This document shows, in pieces, positions 15,640 to 27,680 of a stretch of 64,000 bases of DNA; position 1 is the stretch's first letter; the number at the start of each line of letters is the position of its first letter. The notes under the pieces were generated by a model. It did not search any database. It was not told where the DNA came from and worked only from the letters and a program-made list of their open reading frames with translations. The stretch is from assembly GCF_947367125.1 (NCBI RefSeq), contig NZ_CANBCQ010000007.1, positions 1 to 64,000 of the forward strand, read 5' to 3'. The position numbers and the translations under genes were made by a program. The stretch is from an uncultured Lactobacillus sp. GTDB taxonomy: Bacteria > Bacillota > Bacilli > Lactobacillales > Lactobacillaceae.

Positions 15640-18600
15640 ATGCGTTTAACAGAGATTTTAGATAAAGATCAAGATTTAAATAATTTTATTGCAAAAACAA
15701 AACAAGTAAAAAACTCACTAATCACTGGCGCTAATGCTGGTGCTTTTAGTCTACTGTTAAAACAAATTGTGACTAAATTAAAAGCACCGCTAGTCTTAAT
15801 AGAAGAAAATGAAAATAAAGCGCAAACTTTGTATGGTGAACTTAATGCGATTATGGCAAATGATACGGTACAAATCTTTCCCGTAGATGCCACAATTGCG
15901 ACTCAAACTGCAGTTAGTTCGCCCGATGAATTGAGTAGCCGGATTCAGGCACTCAATTTTTTATTGAGTGGTCAACCAGGAATAGTAGTTACGACACCGC
16001 AAGGATTGCAATATAAGCTCTCAAATCCAACCGATTTTGCGCAAGCCAGGCGTGATTTTGAGCCAGGTAAAGAATACGAATTAAAAGAACTTAATGAGTG
16101 GCTGATCGCTTCGGGATATCAACGTGATGCGCTAGTAGCGCGGCCTGGTGAATTCGCTATTCGTGGCGATATTTTAGATGTTTATCCACTCGATCGAGAA
16201 AATCCAGTGCGAATTGAGTTCTTTGGCGATGAAATAGATACGATTAAAGAATTCGACTTGGCTAGCCAACGCAGTCAAAAAGAATTGGATAAAGTAGAAA
16301 TTGCAGCAGCACAAGATCGAGTATTTACTAAAGAAGCAATTGCCGCAGCAAGCAAAGCGATTGAACAGGATATGGCTGATGCACCAGCACCGGCTAAAGC
16401 AGTAAAAGATCATTTTACGGTAGTACTTGATGAATTAAATGCTGGTGGGCTGCCCAAAAACTATGCTTTTTTAATTGATTATTTGATAAAAAAGCCAAGC
16501 AGTTTATTGGAATATTTAGATAAAAATGGTCAGATTTTATTTGATGATTTACCTTTAATCAATCAAGCAATTGAGACAGTTGATAAGCAAAATGCAGCCT
16601 TTATTAGTGACGAATTAAAGACTGGTGCCATGTTGCCAGGGCAAAGTTTACGGTCAGATTTTGCTAAACTTTTGAGTAAAGATAAGCACCACCGAATTAA
16701 TTTCTCACTATTTCAAAGAAGCATGGGACGGTTGCGCTTAGGTCAAATGTTTAATTGGTCAACGCGTGAACCAGAACAATTTTTCAGCCAAATGCCATTG
16801 ATCAAATCGGAATTAGAATCTTATCAAAAGGCTGGACAAACCGTTATTTTGCAAGCCGATAGTGAAAAAAGAGCACGGCAAATTGATCAGACAATGGTTG
16901 ATTTTGGCTTGAATTTGCCAATTGTTGGTGAAGATGAAATTGTTGAACAACGGGCGCAAATTGTAGTTGGCAATTTTGTCAGTGGTTTCAGTTTGCCAAC
17001 GGTTAAGTTGGTTTATTTAACTGAACGTGAATTATTCAATAAGAGACCACAACGTAAAAAACGGATTAAAACATTAGAAAATGCCCAACGTTTGCGTAAT
17101 TATACTGAGCTTAAGCCAGGTGATTATGTTGTTCACGTTAATCACGGAATTGGTCGTTTTGAAGGAATTAAAACTTTAGAAAATAATGGGACTAAACGTG
17201 ACTATATCACTATCACTTATCAACATGGTGACCAGCTTTTTGTGCCAGCAGATCAATTAAGCTTGGTGCAAAAATACGTTGGCTCTGAAGGCAAGACACC
17301 ACATATAAGTAAGCTTGGTGGTAGTGAATGGGCTAAAACTAAGCGGAAAGTTCAATCCAAGATTGAAGATATTGCCGATGATTTGATTGAACTTTATGCC
17401 AAACGTGAATCAGAAAATGGCTTTGCCTTTGCTCCAGATGATGATTTGCAAAAACAATTTGAAGATGCTTTTCCTTATCCAGAAACGCCAGATCAATTGC
17501 GGTCAGTTAAAGAAATTAAGCAGGATATGGAAAGCTCTAAGCCAATGGACCGGCTTTTGGTCGGGGATGTTGGCTTTGGTAAAACGGAAGTTGCTTTGCG
17601 TGCGGCTTTTAAGGCAATTCAGGATAATAAACAAGTGGCGTTTTTAGTACCGACTACAATTTTGGCCCAACAGCACTATGAAACTATTCAAGATCGCTTT
17701 AAGGATTTTCCAGTTAAGACGGCAATGCTTTCCCGTTTTCAAACTCCGGCTGAATCCAAAGAAATTATTGAAGGTTTGAAAGACGGTAAAATTGATTTAG
17801 TTGTTGGGACGCACCGAATTTTATCCCAGGATGTAAAATTCAAGGACTTAGGTCTCTTGATCGTAGATGAAGAGCAGCGTTTTGGAGTTAAGCATAAAGA
17901 AAAATTAAAGCAGTTAAAGGCTAATATTGATGTTTTAACGCTAACTGCGACACCAATTCCACGGACTTTGCATATGTCAATGATTGGGGTGCGTGATTTG
18001 TCAGTGATGGAGACGCCACCGCAAAATCGCTATCCGATTCAAACTTATGTCATGGAACAAATCCCGAGTGTAGTAAAAGCTGCGTGTTTACGAGAAATGC
18101 AACGTGATGGTCAGGTCTTTTATTTACATAATCGGATTGGGGATATTGATGAAACTGTAGAGAAATTGCAAGAACTAATGCCACAAGCGCGAATTGCTTC
18201 AGCTCATGGACGAATGAGTCAAAATCAATTAGAAGATATTCTGTACCGCTTTTTAAATCGTGAATTTGATATTTTGGTAACAACGACGATTATTGAAACA
18301 GGAATTGATATGCCTAATGTCAATACGATGATTATCGAAGATGCTGACCATTATGGCCTGAGTCAGCTATATCAATTGCGAGGCAGAATTGGTCGTAGTG
18401 CTCGCTTGGCTTATGCTTACTTTTTATATAAGCCAAATAAGGTATTAACTGAAGTTGGTGAAAAACGCCTTGATGCTATTCGTGACTTTACTGAATTAGG
18501 TTCTGGTTTTAAAATTGCGATGCGTGATTTGTCAATTCGTGGTGCCGGTAATATGTTGGGAGCACAACAACACGGCTTTATTGACAGTGTTGGTTATGAT

Positions 18601-19134
18601 CTATACTCACAGATGCTAGCTGATGCAATTCAAGAGCGTAAAGGCAAGCGCACGATTAAAAAATCCAATGCTGAAATCGATTTGGGTCTTGAAGCTTATA
18701 TTCCAGATTCATATATTGGTGATCAGGAAGAAAAAATTGAATTTTACAAAAAGATTAAAGCTGTTTCAAGTCAAGGAGAATTAGATAAAATTGAAGATGA
18801 ACTAATTGATCGCTTTGGTGATTATCCGGCAGCGGTTGAAAACTTATTGGCTATTGCTGGCTTAAAGGTAGATGCTGATTTAGCGCAAGTACTCAATGTA
18901 GTTAAGACCGGCGATAAGATTAAAGTTGAATTTACTAATGCGGCTTCGCATGAATTGGAAGGGCCTAATATTTTTAAGGCGCTGGAACATGTTAGTTTGA
19001 AAGCACGCATTAGTATGAATCAAGAAAATAGAATGGTTGTTTTGTTGCTGTTGCCAGATAAAATGAAAAACCGCGTTTTGTTTAATGAATTGACGACATT
19101 TTTACAGGCAGCAAGCGACATTGTACAAAGATAA
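15640..19134 (+). CDS. mfd: Transcription-repair coupling factor
   Basis: A DNA translocase that pushes stalled RNA polymerase off damaged DNA and recruits UvrA. The 1164 residues contain the UvrB-like N-terminal module, the RNA-polymerase-interaction domain at about 485-550 (LKPGDYVVHVNHGIGRFEGI), the helicase core with Walker A GDVGFGKT (642-649) and the DEEQ box (743-746), TATPIPRT, and the C-terminal TRCF domain that masks UvrA binding. No ribosome site is visible before the ATG. It starts one base after the pth stop and is probably translated by coupling. Confidence 0.97.
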   Translation: MRLTEILDKDQDLNNFIAKTKQVKNSLITGANAGAFSLLLKQIVTKLKAPLVLIEENENKAQTLYGELNAIMANDTVQIFPVDATIATQTAVSSPDELSSRIQALNFLLSGQPGIVVTTPQGLQYKLSNPTDFAQARRDFEPGKEYELKELNEWLIASGYQRDALVARPGEFAIRGDILDVYPLDRENPVRIEFFGDEIDTIKEFDLASQRSQKELDKVEIAAAQDRVFTKEAIAAASKAIEQDMADAPAPAKAVKDHFTVVLDELNAGGLPKNYAFLIDYLIKKPSSLLEYLDKNGQILFDDLPLINQAIETVDKQNAAFISDELKTGAMLPGQSLRSDFAKLLSKDKHHRINFSLFQRSMGRLRLGQMFNWSTREPEQFFSQMPLIKSELESYQKAGQTVILQADSEKRARQIDQTMVDFGLNLPIVGEDEIVEQRAQIVVGNFVSGFSLPTVKLVYLTERELFNKRPQRKKRIKTLENAQRLRNYTELKPGDYVVHVNHGIGRFEGIKTLENNGTKRDYITITYQHGDQLFVPADQLSLVQKYVGSEGKTPHISKLGGSEWAKTKRKVQSKIEDIADDLIELYAKRESENGFAFAPDDDLQKQFEDAFPYPETPDQLRSVKEIKQDMESSKPMDRLLVGDVGFGKTEVALRAAFKAIQDNKQVAFLVPTTILAQQHYETIQDRFKDFPVKTAMLSRFQTPAESKEIIEGLKDGKIDLVVGTHRILSQDVKFKDLGLLIVDEEQRFGVKHKEKLKQLKANIDVLTLTATPIPRTLHMSMIGVRDLSVMETPPQNRYPIQTYVMEQIPSVVKAACLREMQRDGQVFYLHNRIGDIDETVEKLQELMPQARIASAHGRMSQNQLEDILYRFLNREFDILVTTTIIETGIDMPNVNTMIIEDADHYGLSQLYQLRGRIGRSARLAYAYFLYKPNKVLTEVGEKRLDAIRDFTELGSGFKIAMRDLSIRGAGNMLGAQQHGFIDSVGYDLYSQMLADAIQERKGKRTIKKSNAEIDLGLEAYIPDSYIGDQEEKIEFYKKIKAVSSQGELDKIEDELIDRFGDYPAAVENLLAIAGLKVDADLAQVLNVVKTGDKIKVEFTNAASHELEGPNIFKALEHVSLKARISMNQENRMVVLLLLPDKMKNRVLFNELTTFLQAASDIVQR

Positions 19135-19149
19135 CGAATAGGAAAGATT

Positions 19150-19392
19150 ATGAGAATCGATAAATTTTTAAAGGTTTCACGTTTAGTGAAGAGAAGAACT
19201 GTAGCTAAAGAAATGGCCGATCAAGGTCGAATCAAGGTGAATGGACGCGTAGTTAAGTCCAGTTATGATGTGAAGATTGACGATATTATTGAAGTAGGAT
19301 ATGGCGCTAAGACGATTAAGGCTAAAGTGCTGAATATTCGTGAGACCACGAAAAAAGCGGAAGCAAGCGAGCTATACGAATTAGTTGATTAA
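19150..19392 (+). CDS. rqcP: S4-domain protein RqcP (YabO)
   Basis: An 80-residue S4 RNA-binding protein. MRIDKFLKVSRLVKRRTVAK is the S4 helix pair. Homologs in Bacillus act with RqcH in ribosome quality control, helping alanine tailing on stalled 50S subunits. Its position between mfd and divIC is the conserved one. AGGAAAG precedes the ATG. The older annotation as Hsp15-like heat-shock protein refers to the same family. Confidence 0.9.
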   Translation: MRIDKFLKVSRLVKRRTVAKEMADQGRIKVNGRVVKSSYDVKIDDIIEVGYGAKTIKAKVLNIRETTKKAEASELYELVD

Positions 19393-19459
19393 TGACTTTT
19401 AATTAGATCGTTGTTATACTTAACTTAGTATAGTTATTTATTAAATTAGGGGATTAAAA

Positions 19460-19837
19460 ATGAATCATGGTCCACGTATCTATAATTCGTTGAGTCCAGA
19501 AGAGCAGAGGGCGCGTCTTAGACGTAAACAGGCTAGAAGAGAAAAAGAAGTACATCAAAAGCGGCTGAATGTAATTGTGGCAGTCTTTGCTATTATTTTC
19601 ATTGCTTTGGGTGTACAAATTGCTATTAAAATTTCTCAAACTGGACGACTGAATAATCAAGTTCAAGCTGAAAAACAAGCTTTGACTAAAGTAAAAAGTA
19701 AAAGAGATAGCTTAGAAACTAAAAAGCAGGATTTGAAAGACCCTAACTATGTTGCTAAGCTAATTCGCTATAAATTTTATTATTCTAAATCAGATGAAAA
19801 GATTTATAACGTGCATGAAGGAAATGATGATAATTAA
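19460..19837 (+). CDS. divIC: Septum formation initiator DivIC (FtsB-like)
   Basis: A 125-residue bitopic membrane protein of the divisome, which in Bacillus pairs with FtsL and DivIB. A basic cytoplasmic N-terminus (1-35) is followed by one membrane segment (about 37-57) and an extracellular coiled coil (60-95), then a VAKLIRYKFYYSKSDEKIY motif typical of DivIC/FtsB. The last base of its stop is the first base of the next gene's ATG, so translation is coupled. The context (rqcP-divIC-S1-tilS-ftsH) supports the assignment. Confidence 0.9.
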   Translation: MNHGPRIYNSLSPEEQRARLRRKQARREKEVHQKRLNVIVAVFAIIFIALGVQIAIKISQTGRLNNQVQAEKQALTKVKSKRDSLETKKQDLKDPNYVAKLIRYKFYYSKSDEKIYNVHEGNDDN

Positions 19838-20199
19838 TGAAAAAATATCAAGCCGGTAACCGGGTGACCGGAGTAATTAATAATATTACTGACTTGGGCA
19901 TTTTTGTTACTTTGCCTAATCGGCATTCAGGATTAGTACATCATAGTGACTTTGGCAATAATTGGTTGCGTGAACGACGTCGGTATCATGTCGGCGATGA
20001 AGTTCGCGTAGTTGTGGTGCATATTCACAAGGGAAGATTTAACTTATCAATTACCCGCGTGAATGATCCAGACTTAGTTGACCATGATAATCAATTTTCC
20101 AAGACAAAGCCAGCTGAGTTTGATCAGGTTTTAAACCAAACAGCTCAGGATGCCAAAAAAGAAATTGAAAAGTTAAAGCAGGTATTAACTGAAAATTAG
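19837..20199 (+). CDS. S1 RNA-binding domain protein (YabR-like)
   Basis: A 120-residue protein with one S1 OB-fold domain in the first 70 residues (GVINNITDLGIFVTLPNRHS, then a variant of the usual GLVH-S segment) and a charged helical tail. It sits where yabR lies in Bacillus, a general-stress-type RNA-binding protein of unknown exact function. It is coupled to divIC by a one-base overlap. A clear terminator-like hairpin follows before tilS. Confidence 0.8.
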   Translation: MKKYQAGNRVTGVINNITDLGIFVTLPNRHSGLVHHSDFGNNWLRERRRYHVGDEVRVVVVHIHKGRFNLSITRVNDPDLVDHDNQFSKTKPAEFDQVLNQTAQDAKKEIEKLKQVLTEN

Positions 20200-20201
20200 G
20201 G

Positions 20202-20226
20202 ATGACCCGAAAGGGTCATTTTTTAT
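20202..20226 (+). terminator. Hairpin with T-run between the S1 gene and tilS
   Basis: ATGACCC and GGGTCAT form a perfect 7-bp stem on a GAAA tetraloop followed by six T. It stands inside an otherwise continuous gene row, so it could attenuate transcription into tilS. Confidence 0.75.
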
Positions 20227-20236
20227 TAGAAAAATA

Positions 20237-21490
20237 ATGAAAATTACTGATTTTTTTAAACAGCATAAAATTGTTTTACAAAATAAAAGGTTATTAGTTG
20301 CTGCAAGTGCCGGGCCGGACTCAATGGCTTTGTTAGATATGCTGGTTAATTTGCAGCGTGAGTTTGGGTTCACTGTGTTTGCTGCGCATTTTGATCATCA
20401 ATTGCGCAGCGATAGTTCAACTGAAACTGAAATATTGCAAAAATATTGTGCTCAAAATAAAGTTGAATTGTTTACTGGCAAATGGAACAAAGAAGAGCAG
20501 CCTCAGCTAGGGATTGAAGCGGCGGCTAGGGATGCTAGGTATCTTTTTTTAACTAATCTAGCTTATGCTAAGCAAATGGATTATTTATTAACGGCGCACC
20601 ATGGGGATGATCTGTTAGAAAATATTTTGCTTAAATTGATTCGCTCAGGTAATCCTGAAGAAATGAACAGTTTGCAAAGCGTCGGAAAAATGCATGATAT
20701 AACGCTCTTGCGGCCGCTTTTAGCCTATAGTAAGCAAGAATTAGTTGAATATGATCAAAAACACAGGATTAATTATGTAGTGGATTCGACTAATCAAGAA
20801 GATGAAACCATGCGCAATCGCTTGCGTCATCATGTGATTCCTTTACTAAAAAAGGAAAATAGCAATCTATTAATAAATGCTCTGCGTTTTAGCAAAAAAA
20901 TGATCCAGCTAACAGAGTTGGTTAATGAACAAGTTGCAGATATAGGTCAAGTAGAGCCCTTTTTAGGTGCCTGGCGTGTAAAAACAGATAAGTTGATTAA
21001 TTTATCTGCTACAGAAAAAAATATTTTTTGGCAAAAAATTATTTGGCAGAAATATCATCGTCGTGTAAATGAAAATCTAGGCACTTTTGCAGTGGTAGAT
21101 TATCAAGGTTATAGTTATTTGTTAAAAAATAAACCAGAAAAAGCTATTCAGCCATTTAAGGTAGCCCTTGATCAACCATTTGCTTTTAAGGGGAAAAGCT
21201 ATTTATTAACTACTGAAAGGCAGGCTACTTTAACAGAAGTAGGTAATTTTTGGCTTGAAAAAAATAGTAATTTTACTGCAGGAAGTTTAATTCCAGGGAA
21301 AAAATTAATATTAAAAAATGGCGAGCGCGTCAAAGCAAAAAAGAAATTTGCGGAAAATACAGTTCCTTTTGCTTTACGTTTACGCTGTATTGCAATTTAT
21401 GCCGAAAATGAACCGGTTTTTGTGGAAAAATGTTATCAAAAACAAGATTTCATTCCAGCTGGCAAACGTTATTTTCTATATGTTTCTTAA
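20237..21490 (+). CDS. tilS: tRNA(Ile)-lysidine synthase
   Basis: It adds lysine to C34 of tRNA-Ile(CAU), changing both its amino acid and its codon, and is essential in bacteria. At 417 residues it is close to usual. The PP-loop is S24-A-G-P-D-S29, where most family members have SGGPDS, so the second position is Ala. AHHGDDLLENILLKLIRSG and the C-terminal TilS domain are present. No ribosome site is visible before the ATG and a terminator hairpin lies 10 bases upstream, so expression is probably low. The gene hprT, usual next in line, is missing. Confidence 0.9.
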   Translation: MKITDFFKQHKIVLQNKRLLVAASAGPDSMALLDMLVNLQREFGFTVFAAHFDHQLRSDSSTETEILQKYCAQNKVELFTGKWNKEEQPQLGIEAAARDARYLFLTNLAYAKQMDYLLTAHHGDDLLENILLKLIRSGNPEEMNSLQSVGKMHDITLLRPLLAYSKQELVEYDQKHRINYVVDSTNQEDETMRNRLRHHVIPLLKKENSNLLINALRFSKKMIQLTELVNEQVADIGQVEPFLGAWRVKTDKLINLSATEKNIFWQKIIWQKYHRRVNENLGTFAVVDYQGYSYLLKNKPEKAIQPFKVALDQPFAFKGKSYLLTTERQATLTEVGNFWLEKNSNFTAGSLIPGKKLILKNGERVKAKKKFAENTVPFALRLRCIAIYAENEPVFVEKCYQKQDFIPAGKRYFLYVS

Positions 21491-21537
21491 GAAGTCTTCA
21501 AAATAGGTGAAAATGTTAGTGGTTGCAAGCTAATTTG

Positions 21538-21546
21538 TGATAGAAT
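21538..21546 (+). promoter_or_regulatory. Extended -10 of the ftsH promoter
   Basis: TGATAGAAT lies about 40 bases before ftsH, giving the gene a likely promoter of its own. The -35 is weak. Confidence 0.35.
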
Positions 21547-21584
21547 TTTAAACGTATAACTTAAAGACTTTGCGGAGGTTTTTT

Positions 21585-23753
21585 ATGAAGAATAACCGGA
21601 ATCGGCTGCTTTCAAACGGCCTTTTCTATATAGTTGTGTTCCTTCTGCTCCTATGGGGAATCAACTGGGCACTCGGCGGCTCTAACAATAGTGGTAGCTC
21701 AGAAAATATTAGTTACTCACAATTTGTTAAAGATTTGCGTCAAGGCAAAGTTAAAAACTTTAGTGTTCAACCTGCTAATGGTGTTTATACTGTTTCAGGT
21801 AGTTACAAGACTGCACAAACAACAAAGAATCAATCAAATAATAATTTTGATTTCTTTAGTAATAATTCAAGTAGAAAAGTTTCGCGCTTCTCTACTACCA
21901 TGTTACAGAATGATTCTACCGTTTCTAACGTGCAAAACTTGGCACAAAAAAGTAATGCTCGGATGACAACTCAAGGAGAATCACAATCTGGCAATTGGAT
22001 TTCGACCATTGTCATGCTTGTGCCAACCGTTTTATTTATTGTCATGCTTTGGATGATGATGAATCAAAGCGGTGCTGGACGTGGCGGTGGCGGCGGAATA
22101 ATGAATTTTGGCCGCTCACACGTTAAGCCAGAAGATCCATCTAAGAATAAAGTTCGTTTCTCTGACGTAGCTGGTGAAGAAGAAGAAAAGCAAGAATTAG
22201 TAGAAGTAGTTGAGTTCTTGAAAGACCCATCGAAGTACACTAAGCTGGGTGCAAGAATCCCATCTGGTGTTTTACTTGAGGGTCCTCCTGGTACTGGTAA
22301 AACTTTACTTGCTCGTGCTGTAGCTGGTGAAGCTAACGTACCATTTTACTCAATTTCAGGTTCAGACTTTGTTGAAATGTTTGTTGGTGTTGGTGCTAGT
22401 CGTGTACGTGACTTGTTTAACAATGCCAAGAAGAATGCTCCAAGTATCATCTTTATCGATGAAATTGATGCCATTGGTCGTCGTCGTGGCAATGGCACTG
22501 GTGGTGGCAACGATGAGCGTGAACAGACTTTGAACCAATTGTTGGTTGAAATGGATGGTTTTGAAGGCGATGAAGGTGTTATCGTCATTGCTGCTACTAA
22601 CCGTTCAGACGTATTGGACCCAGCCCTACTTCGTCCAGGTCGTTTTGACCGTAAGGTATTGGTTGGTCGTCCTGACGTTCGTGGTCGTGAAGCTATTTTG
22701 AAGGTTCACGCTAAAAACAAGCCACTTGCACCTGATGTTGATTTGAAGGAAGTTGCCCGTCAAACCCCTGGTTTTGTAGGTGCAGACTTAGCTAACGTTT
22801 TAAACGAAGCTGCCTTAGTTGCTGCTCGTCGTAATGGTACTGAAATTACTGCTTCAGATATTGATGAAGCTGAAGACCGTGTTATTGCCGGTCCAGCTAA
22901 GAAGGACCGGCTAATTTCTGATAAGGAAAGAAGAAGAGTTGCCTTCCACGAAGCTGGACACTCAATCTGTGGTTTGGTTTTAAGTGATTCACGTACTGTA
23001 CGTAAGGTTACGATCGTGCCACGTGGTCGTGCTGGCGGTTACAACATTATGTTGCCTAAGGACGATCAATTCATCTTAACTAAGCAACAATTGTTTGAAC
23101 AAATTGTTGGTTTAATGGGTGGTCGTGCCGGTGAAGAAGCGACAATTGGTGATAAGTCGACTGGTGCTTCTAACGACTTTGAACAAGCTACTCAAATTGC
23201 TCACAGCATGGTAGTTAACTATGGTATGACTGAATCTTTGGGGATGGTTGAGCTTGAAAAAGAAGGCGAAACTAACCCTTACGGCTTTAAGCCATATAGT
23301 GAAGCAACTTCAGCTAAGATTGATGAAGCTGTGAAGAAGATTTTGGATGAAGCTCATGCTAAGGCCCTTGAAATTGTTAAAGACAATAAGGAAAAGCATA
23401 GAATCATCGCTGAAGCTTTGCTTAAGTATGAAACTTTGAACGAAAAGCAAATTATGGCCTTGTACAAGACTGGTAAGATGCCTGAAAAAGACGAGGATGA
23501 ATATCCAAGTGAATCAAAGGCTTCAACTTATGAAGAAGCGAAGGCTGCTGCGGAAAAACGTGAAGTTGAAAAAGCAGAAAAGAAAGATTCAGCACATACA
23601 TTAGCTGAACAAGAAAAAGATGCTTTAGAAACTCCATCAGAAAAGAATCATGAAGTTGAAGAAAATAACCCTGAAAATCCTGAAAAGGATCAAGCAGAAA
23701 ACTCTTCAACTCCTGAAGCTCCTGCTGCAGATGATGAGCATAAAGATAATTAA
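21585..23753 (+). CDS. ftsH: ATP-dependent zinc metalloprotease FtsH
   Basis: A membrane-bound AAA+ protease that degrades misfolded membrane proteins and regulators. The 722 residues show TM1 (about 12-29), an extracytoplasmic loop with many Asn and Ser, TM2 (139-158), Walker A GPPGTGKT (233-240), Walker B FIDEID, and the zinc site HEAGH (455-459). The tail after residue 650 is long, acidic and Glu/Pro-rich, probably disordered. The ATG was taken because GGAGG lies 7 bases before it; an in-frame TTG at 21570 falls inside that site. A terminator follows. Confidence 0.97.
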   Translation: MKNNRNRLLSNGLFYIVVFLLLLWGINWALGGSNNSGSSENISYSQFVKDLRQGKVKNFSVQPANGVYTVSGSYKTAQTTKNQSNNNFDFFSNNSSRKVSRFSTTMLQNDSTVSNVQNLAQKSNARMTTQGESQSGNWISTIVMLVPTVLFIVMLWMMMNQSGAGRGGGGGIMNFGRSHVKPEDPSKNKVRFSDVAGEEEEKQELVEVVEFLKDPSKYTKLGARIPSGVLLEGPPGTGKTLLARAVAGEANVPFYSISGSDFVEMFVGVGASRVRDLFNNAKKNAPSIIFIDEIDAIGRRRGNGTGGGNDEREQTLNQLLVEMDGFEGDEGVIVIAATNRSDVLDPALLRPGRFDRKVLVGRPDVRGREAILKVHAKNKPLAPDVDLKEVARQTPGFVGADLANVLNEAALVAARRNGTEITASDIDEAEDRVIAGPAKKDRLISDKERRRVAFHEAGHSICGLVLSDSRTVRKVTIVPRGRAGGYNIMLPKDDQFILTKQQLFEQIVGLMGGRAGEEATIGDKSTGASNDFEQATQIAHSMVVNYGMTESLGMVELEKEGETNPYGFKPYSEATSAKIDEAVKKILDEAHAKALEIVKDNKEKHRIIAEALLKYETLNEKQIMALYKTGKMPEKDEDEYPSESKASTYEEAKAAAEKREVEKAEKKDSAHTLAEQEKDALETPSEKNHEVEENNPENPEKDQAENSSTPEAPAADDEHKDN

Positions 23754-23757
23754 ATGA

Positions 23758-23787
23758 AATAGGGCCTGTCATGGGCTCTATTTTTTT
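23758..23787 (+). terminator. ftsH terminator
   Basis: AATAGGGCC pairs with GGCTCTATT (one G-T pair) and is followed by seven T. Confidence 0.75.
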
Positions 23788-23805
23788 AGGAAAGAAGGAT
23801 AAAAA

Positions 23806-24696
23806 ATGAGTGATTATTTAGTAAAATCGATTGATAAAACTAAAAACTTACGTTTACTAACAATTACTGCTAAGGATGTAGTAAGTGAAGCTCAAAAGCG
23901 TCATGACTTGTGGTCTGCTTCAGCTGCTGTACTTGGTCGAACTTTGGTAGGATCACTTTTGCTCGCTGGAGCTGAATTGACTGATAAGGAAGAATTGACG
24001 GTACGTTTATTAGGTAATGGTCCGGTAGGTCCAACAATTGTAACGGCCACTTCTGATTTAAAGGTAAAGGGCTATGTTAAGAATCCTCATATTGCTTTGC
24101 CACCTAAGAAAAATGGTCACATTGATGTGAAAAAAGCTGTCGGTCAAGGTTGGCTAGAAGTAACCAAAGACCTTGGCTTAAAAGAACCATATACTGGTCA
24201 AGTGCCAATCGTTTCTGGTGAAATTGCAGAAGATTTTGCCTACTATCTAACCAAGTCAGAACAAATTCCTTCAGCTGTTGGTTTATCAGTGTTCGTTAAC
24301 CCTAATAATTCAATTGGTGAAGCAGGTGGCTTTATGTTGCAAGCCTTGCCAGGTGCTAGTGATGCTTTAATTACTGAAACAATTAAGCGCATCAAAGAAT
24401 TGCCAGCATTGTCTACTTCATTTTTAGATGGGATGACGCCAGAAGATTTGGCACGCAAGATTTTAGGCACTGATTGTAAGATTCTAGAAAAAGATGATGT
24501 GGCCTTTAGTTGTGATTGCTCAAAAGAAAAGTATGCAGGAATTCTTGAAACTTTGAAGAGTGATCAATTGAAGGCAATGATCGATGAAGATCATGGGGCT
24601 GAACTTACTTGCAATTTCTGTGGCAACAAGTATCATTATTCAGAAGATGAATTAAAAGATATCTTAGCTAAAAAGAACAAAGATAAAGATTATTAA
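23806..24696 (+). CDS. hslO: Redox-regulated holdase chaperone Hsp33
   Basis: It binds unfolding proteins during oxidative stress. The 296 residues carry the C-terminal zinc switch C236-x-C238 and C269-x-x-C272, which release zinc and form disulfides on oxidation. WSASAAVLGRTL and the GEAGGFMLQALPGA segment are family signatures. It follows ftsH and precedes dusB and lysS, the usual order in lactobacilli. AGAAAGGA precedes the ATG. Confidence 0.96.
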   Translation: MSDYLVKSIDKTKNLRLLTITAKDVVSEAQKRHDLWSASAAVLGRTLVGSLLLAGAELTDKEELTVRLLGNGPVGPTIVTATSDLKVKGYVKNPHIALPPKKNGHIDVKKAVGQGWLEVTKDLGLKEPYTGQVPIVSGEIAEDFAYYLTKSEQIPSAVGLSVFVNPNNSIGEAGGFMLQALPGASDALITETIKRIKELPALSTSFLDGMTPEDLARKILGTDCKILEKDDVAFSCDCSKEKYAGILETLKSDQLKAMIDEDHGAELTCNFCGNKYHYSEDELKDILAKKNKDKDY

Positions 24697-24705
24697 GACA
24701 AATAG

Positions 24706-24738
24706 AGTCCTAAGGTTTTAACCCGCGGGGCTTTTTTG
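24706..24738 (+). terminator. hslO terminator
   Basis: An outer AGTCC/GGGCT stem and an inner GGTT/AACC stem run into six T. Confidence 0.6.
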
Positions 24739-24772
24739 ATATTATAGTAAGGTATTTTGAAAGGATGATTTG

Positions 24773-27365
<2,593 letters not shown>

Positions 27366-27380
27366 TTTGATTTAAGATTA

Positions 27381-27424
27381 AGTCTTATATCTGTGTTTAA
27401 ACACGGATGTGAGGCTTTTTTATT
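27381..27424 (+). terminator. lysS terminator
   Basis: A 16-bp stem with several G-T pairs (AGTCTTATATCTGTGT with ACACGGATGTGAGGCT) ends in a T-run. Confidence 0.75.
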
Positions 27425-27439
27425 TTTTTAAAAAAACTA

Positions 27440-27467
27440 TTGCAATATATTAAAGACCTGCTATAAT
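27440..27467 (+). promoter_or_regulatory. Promoter of the first tRNA-Gly
   Basis: TTGCAA, 16 bases and TATAAT. It has the same -35, spacer length and -10 as the promoter of the second copy. Confidence 0.75.
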
Positions 27468-27480
27468 TATATTTGTTGTC

Positions 27481-27552
27481 GCGGAAGTAGTTCAGTGGTA
27501 GAACATCACCTTGCCATGGTGGGGGTCGCGGGTTCGAATCCCGTCTTCCGCT
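27481..27552 (+). tRNA. tRNA-Gly (anticodon GCC), copy 1
   Basis: A cloverleaf folds from GCGGAAG/CTTCCGC, D-arm GTTC/GAAC, anticodon stem TCACC/GGTGG with loop TTGCCAT, and T-arm GCGGG/CCCGT with loop TTCGAAT. The anticodon is GCC. CCA is not encoded, since TCTA follows the acceptor. It has its own promoter and a palindromic terminator. Confidence 0.97.
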
Positions 27553-27561
27553 CTAAGATAG

Positions 27562-27588
27562 AGGCTCACAATTGTGAGCCTTTTTATT
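27562..27588 (+). terminator. Terminator of tRNA-Gly copy 1
   Basis: AGGCTCACAATTGTGAGCCT is a perfect 20-base palindrome followed by a T-run. Confidence 0.85.
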
Positions 27589-27615
27589 TTTATAAAATCT
27601 AAAGTTTTAGCGTAT

Positions 27616-27660
27616 AACGGTTCAGCAATTCTTTATTGAATTTTGCTGAACCGTTTTTTT
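27616..27660 (+). terminator. Second terminator before the DUF2798 remnant
   Basis: AACGGTTCAGCAA and TTGCTGAACCGTT form a perfect 13-bp stem followed by seven T, 20 bases before the next start. No gene ends between it and the previous terminator, so it is either a leader attenuator or the relic of a lost gene. Confidence 0.7.
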
Positions 27661-27680
27661 GTTTGAAAGAAAGGTAGATT

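Noticed and set aside
21570..21584. TTG start five codons upstream in ftsH
   Set aside because: It coincides with the ribosome site of the ATG start.
27616..27660. T-box or amino acid riboswitch before the DUF2798-type gene
   Set aside because: Only one simple hairpin is present; there is no specifier loop or T-box sequence.
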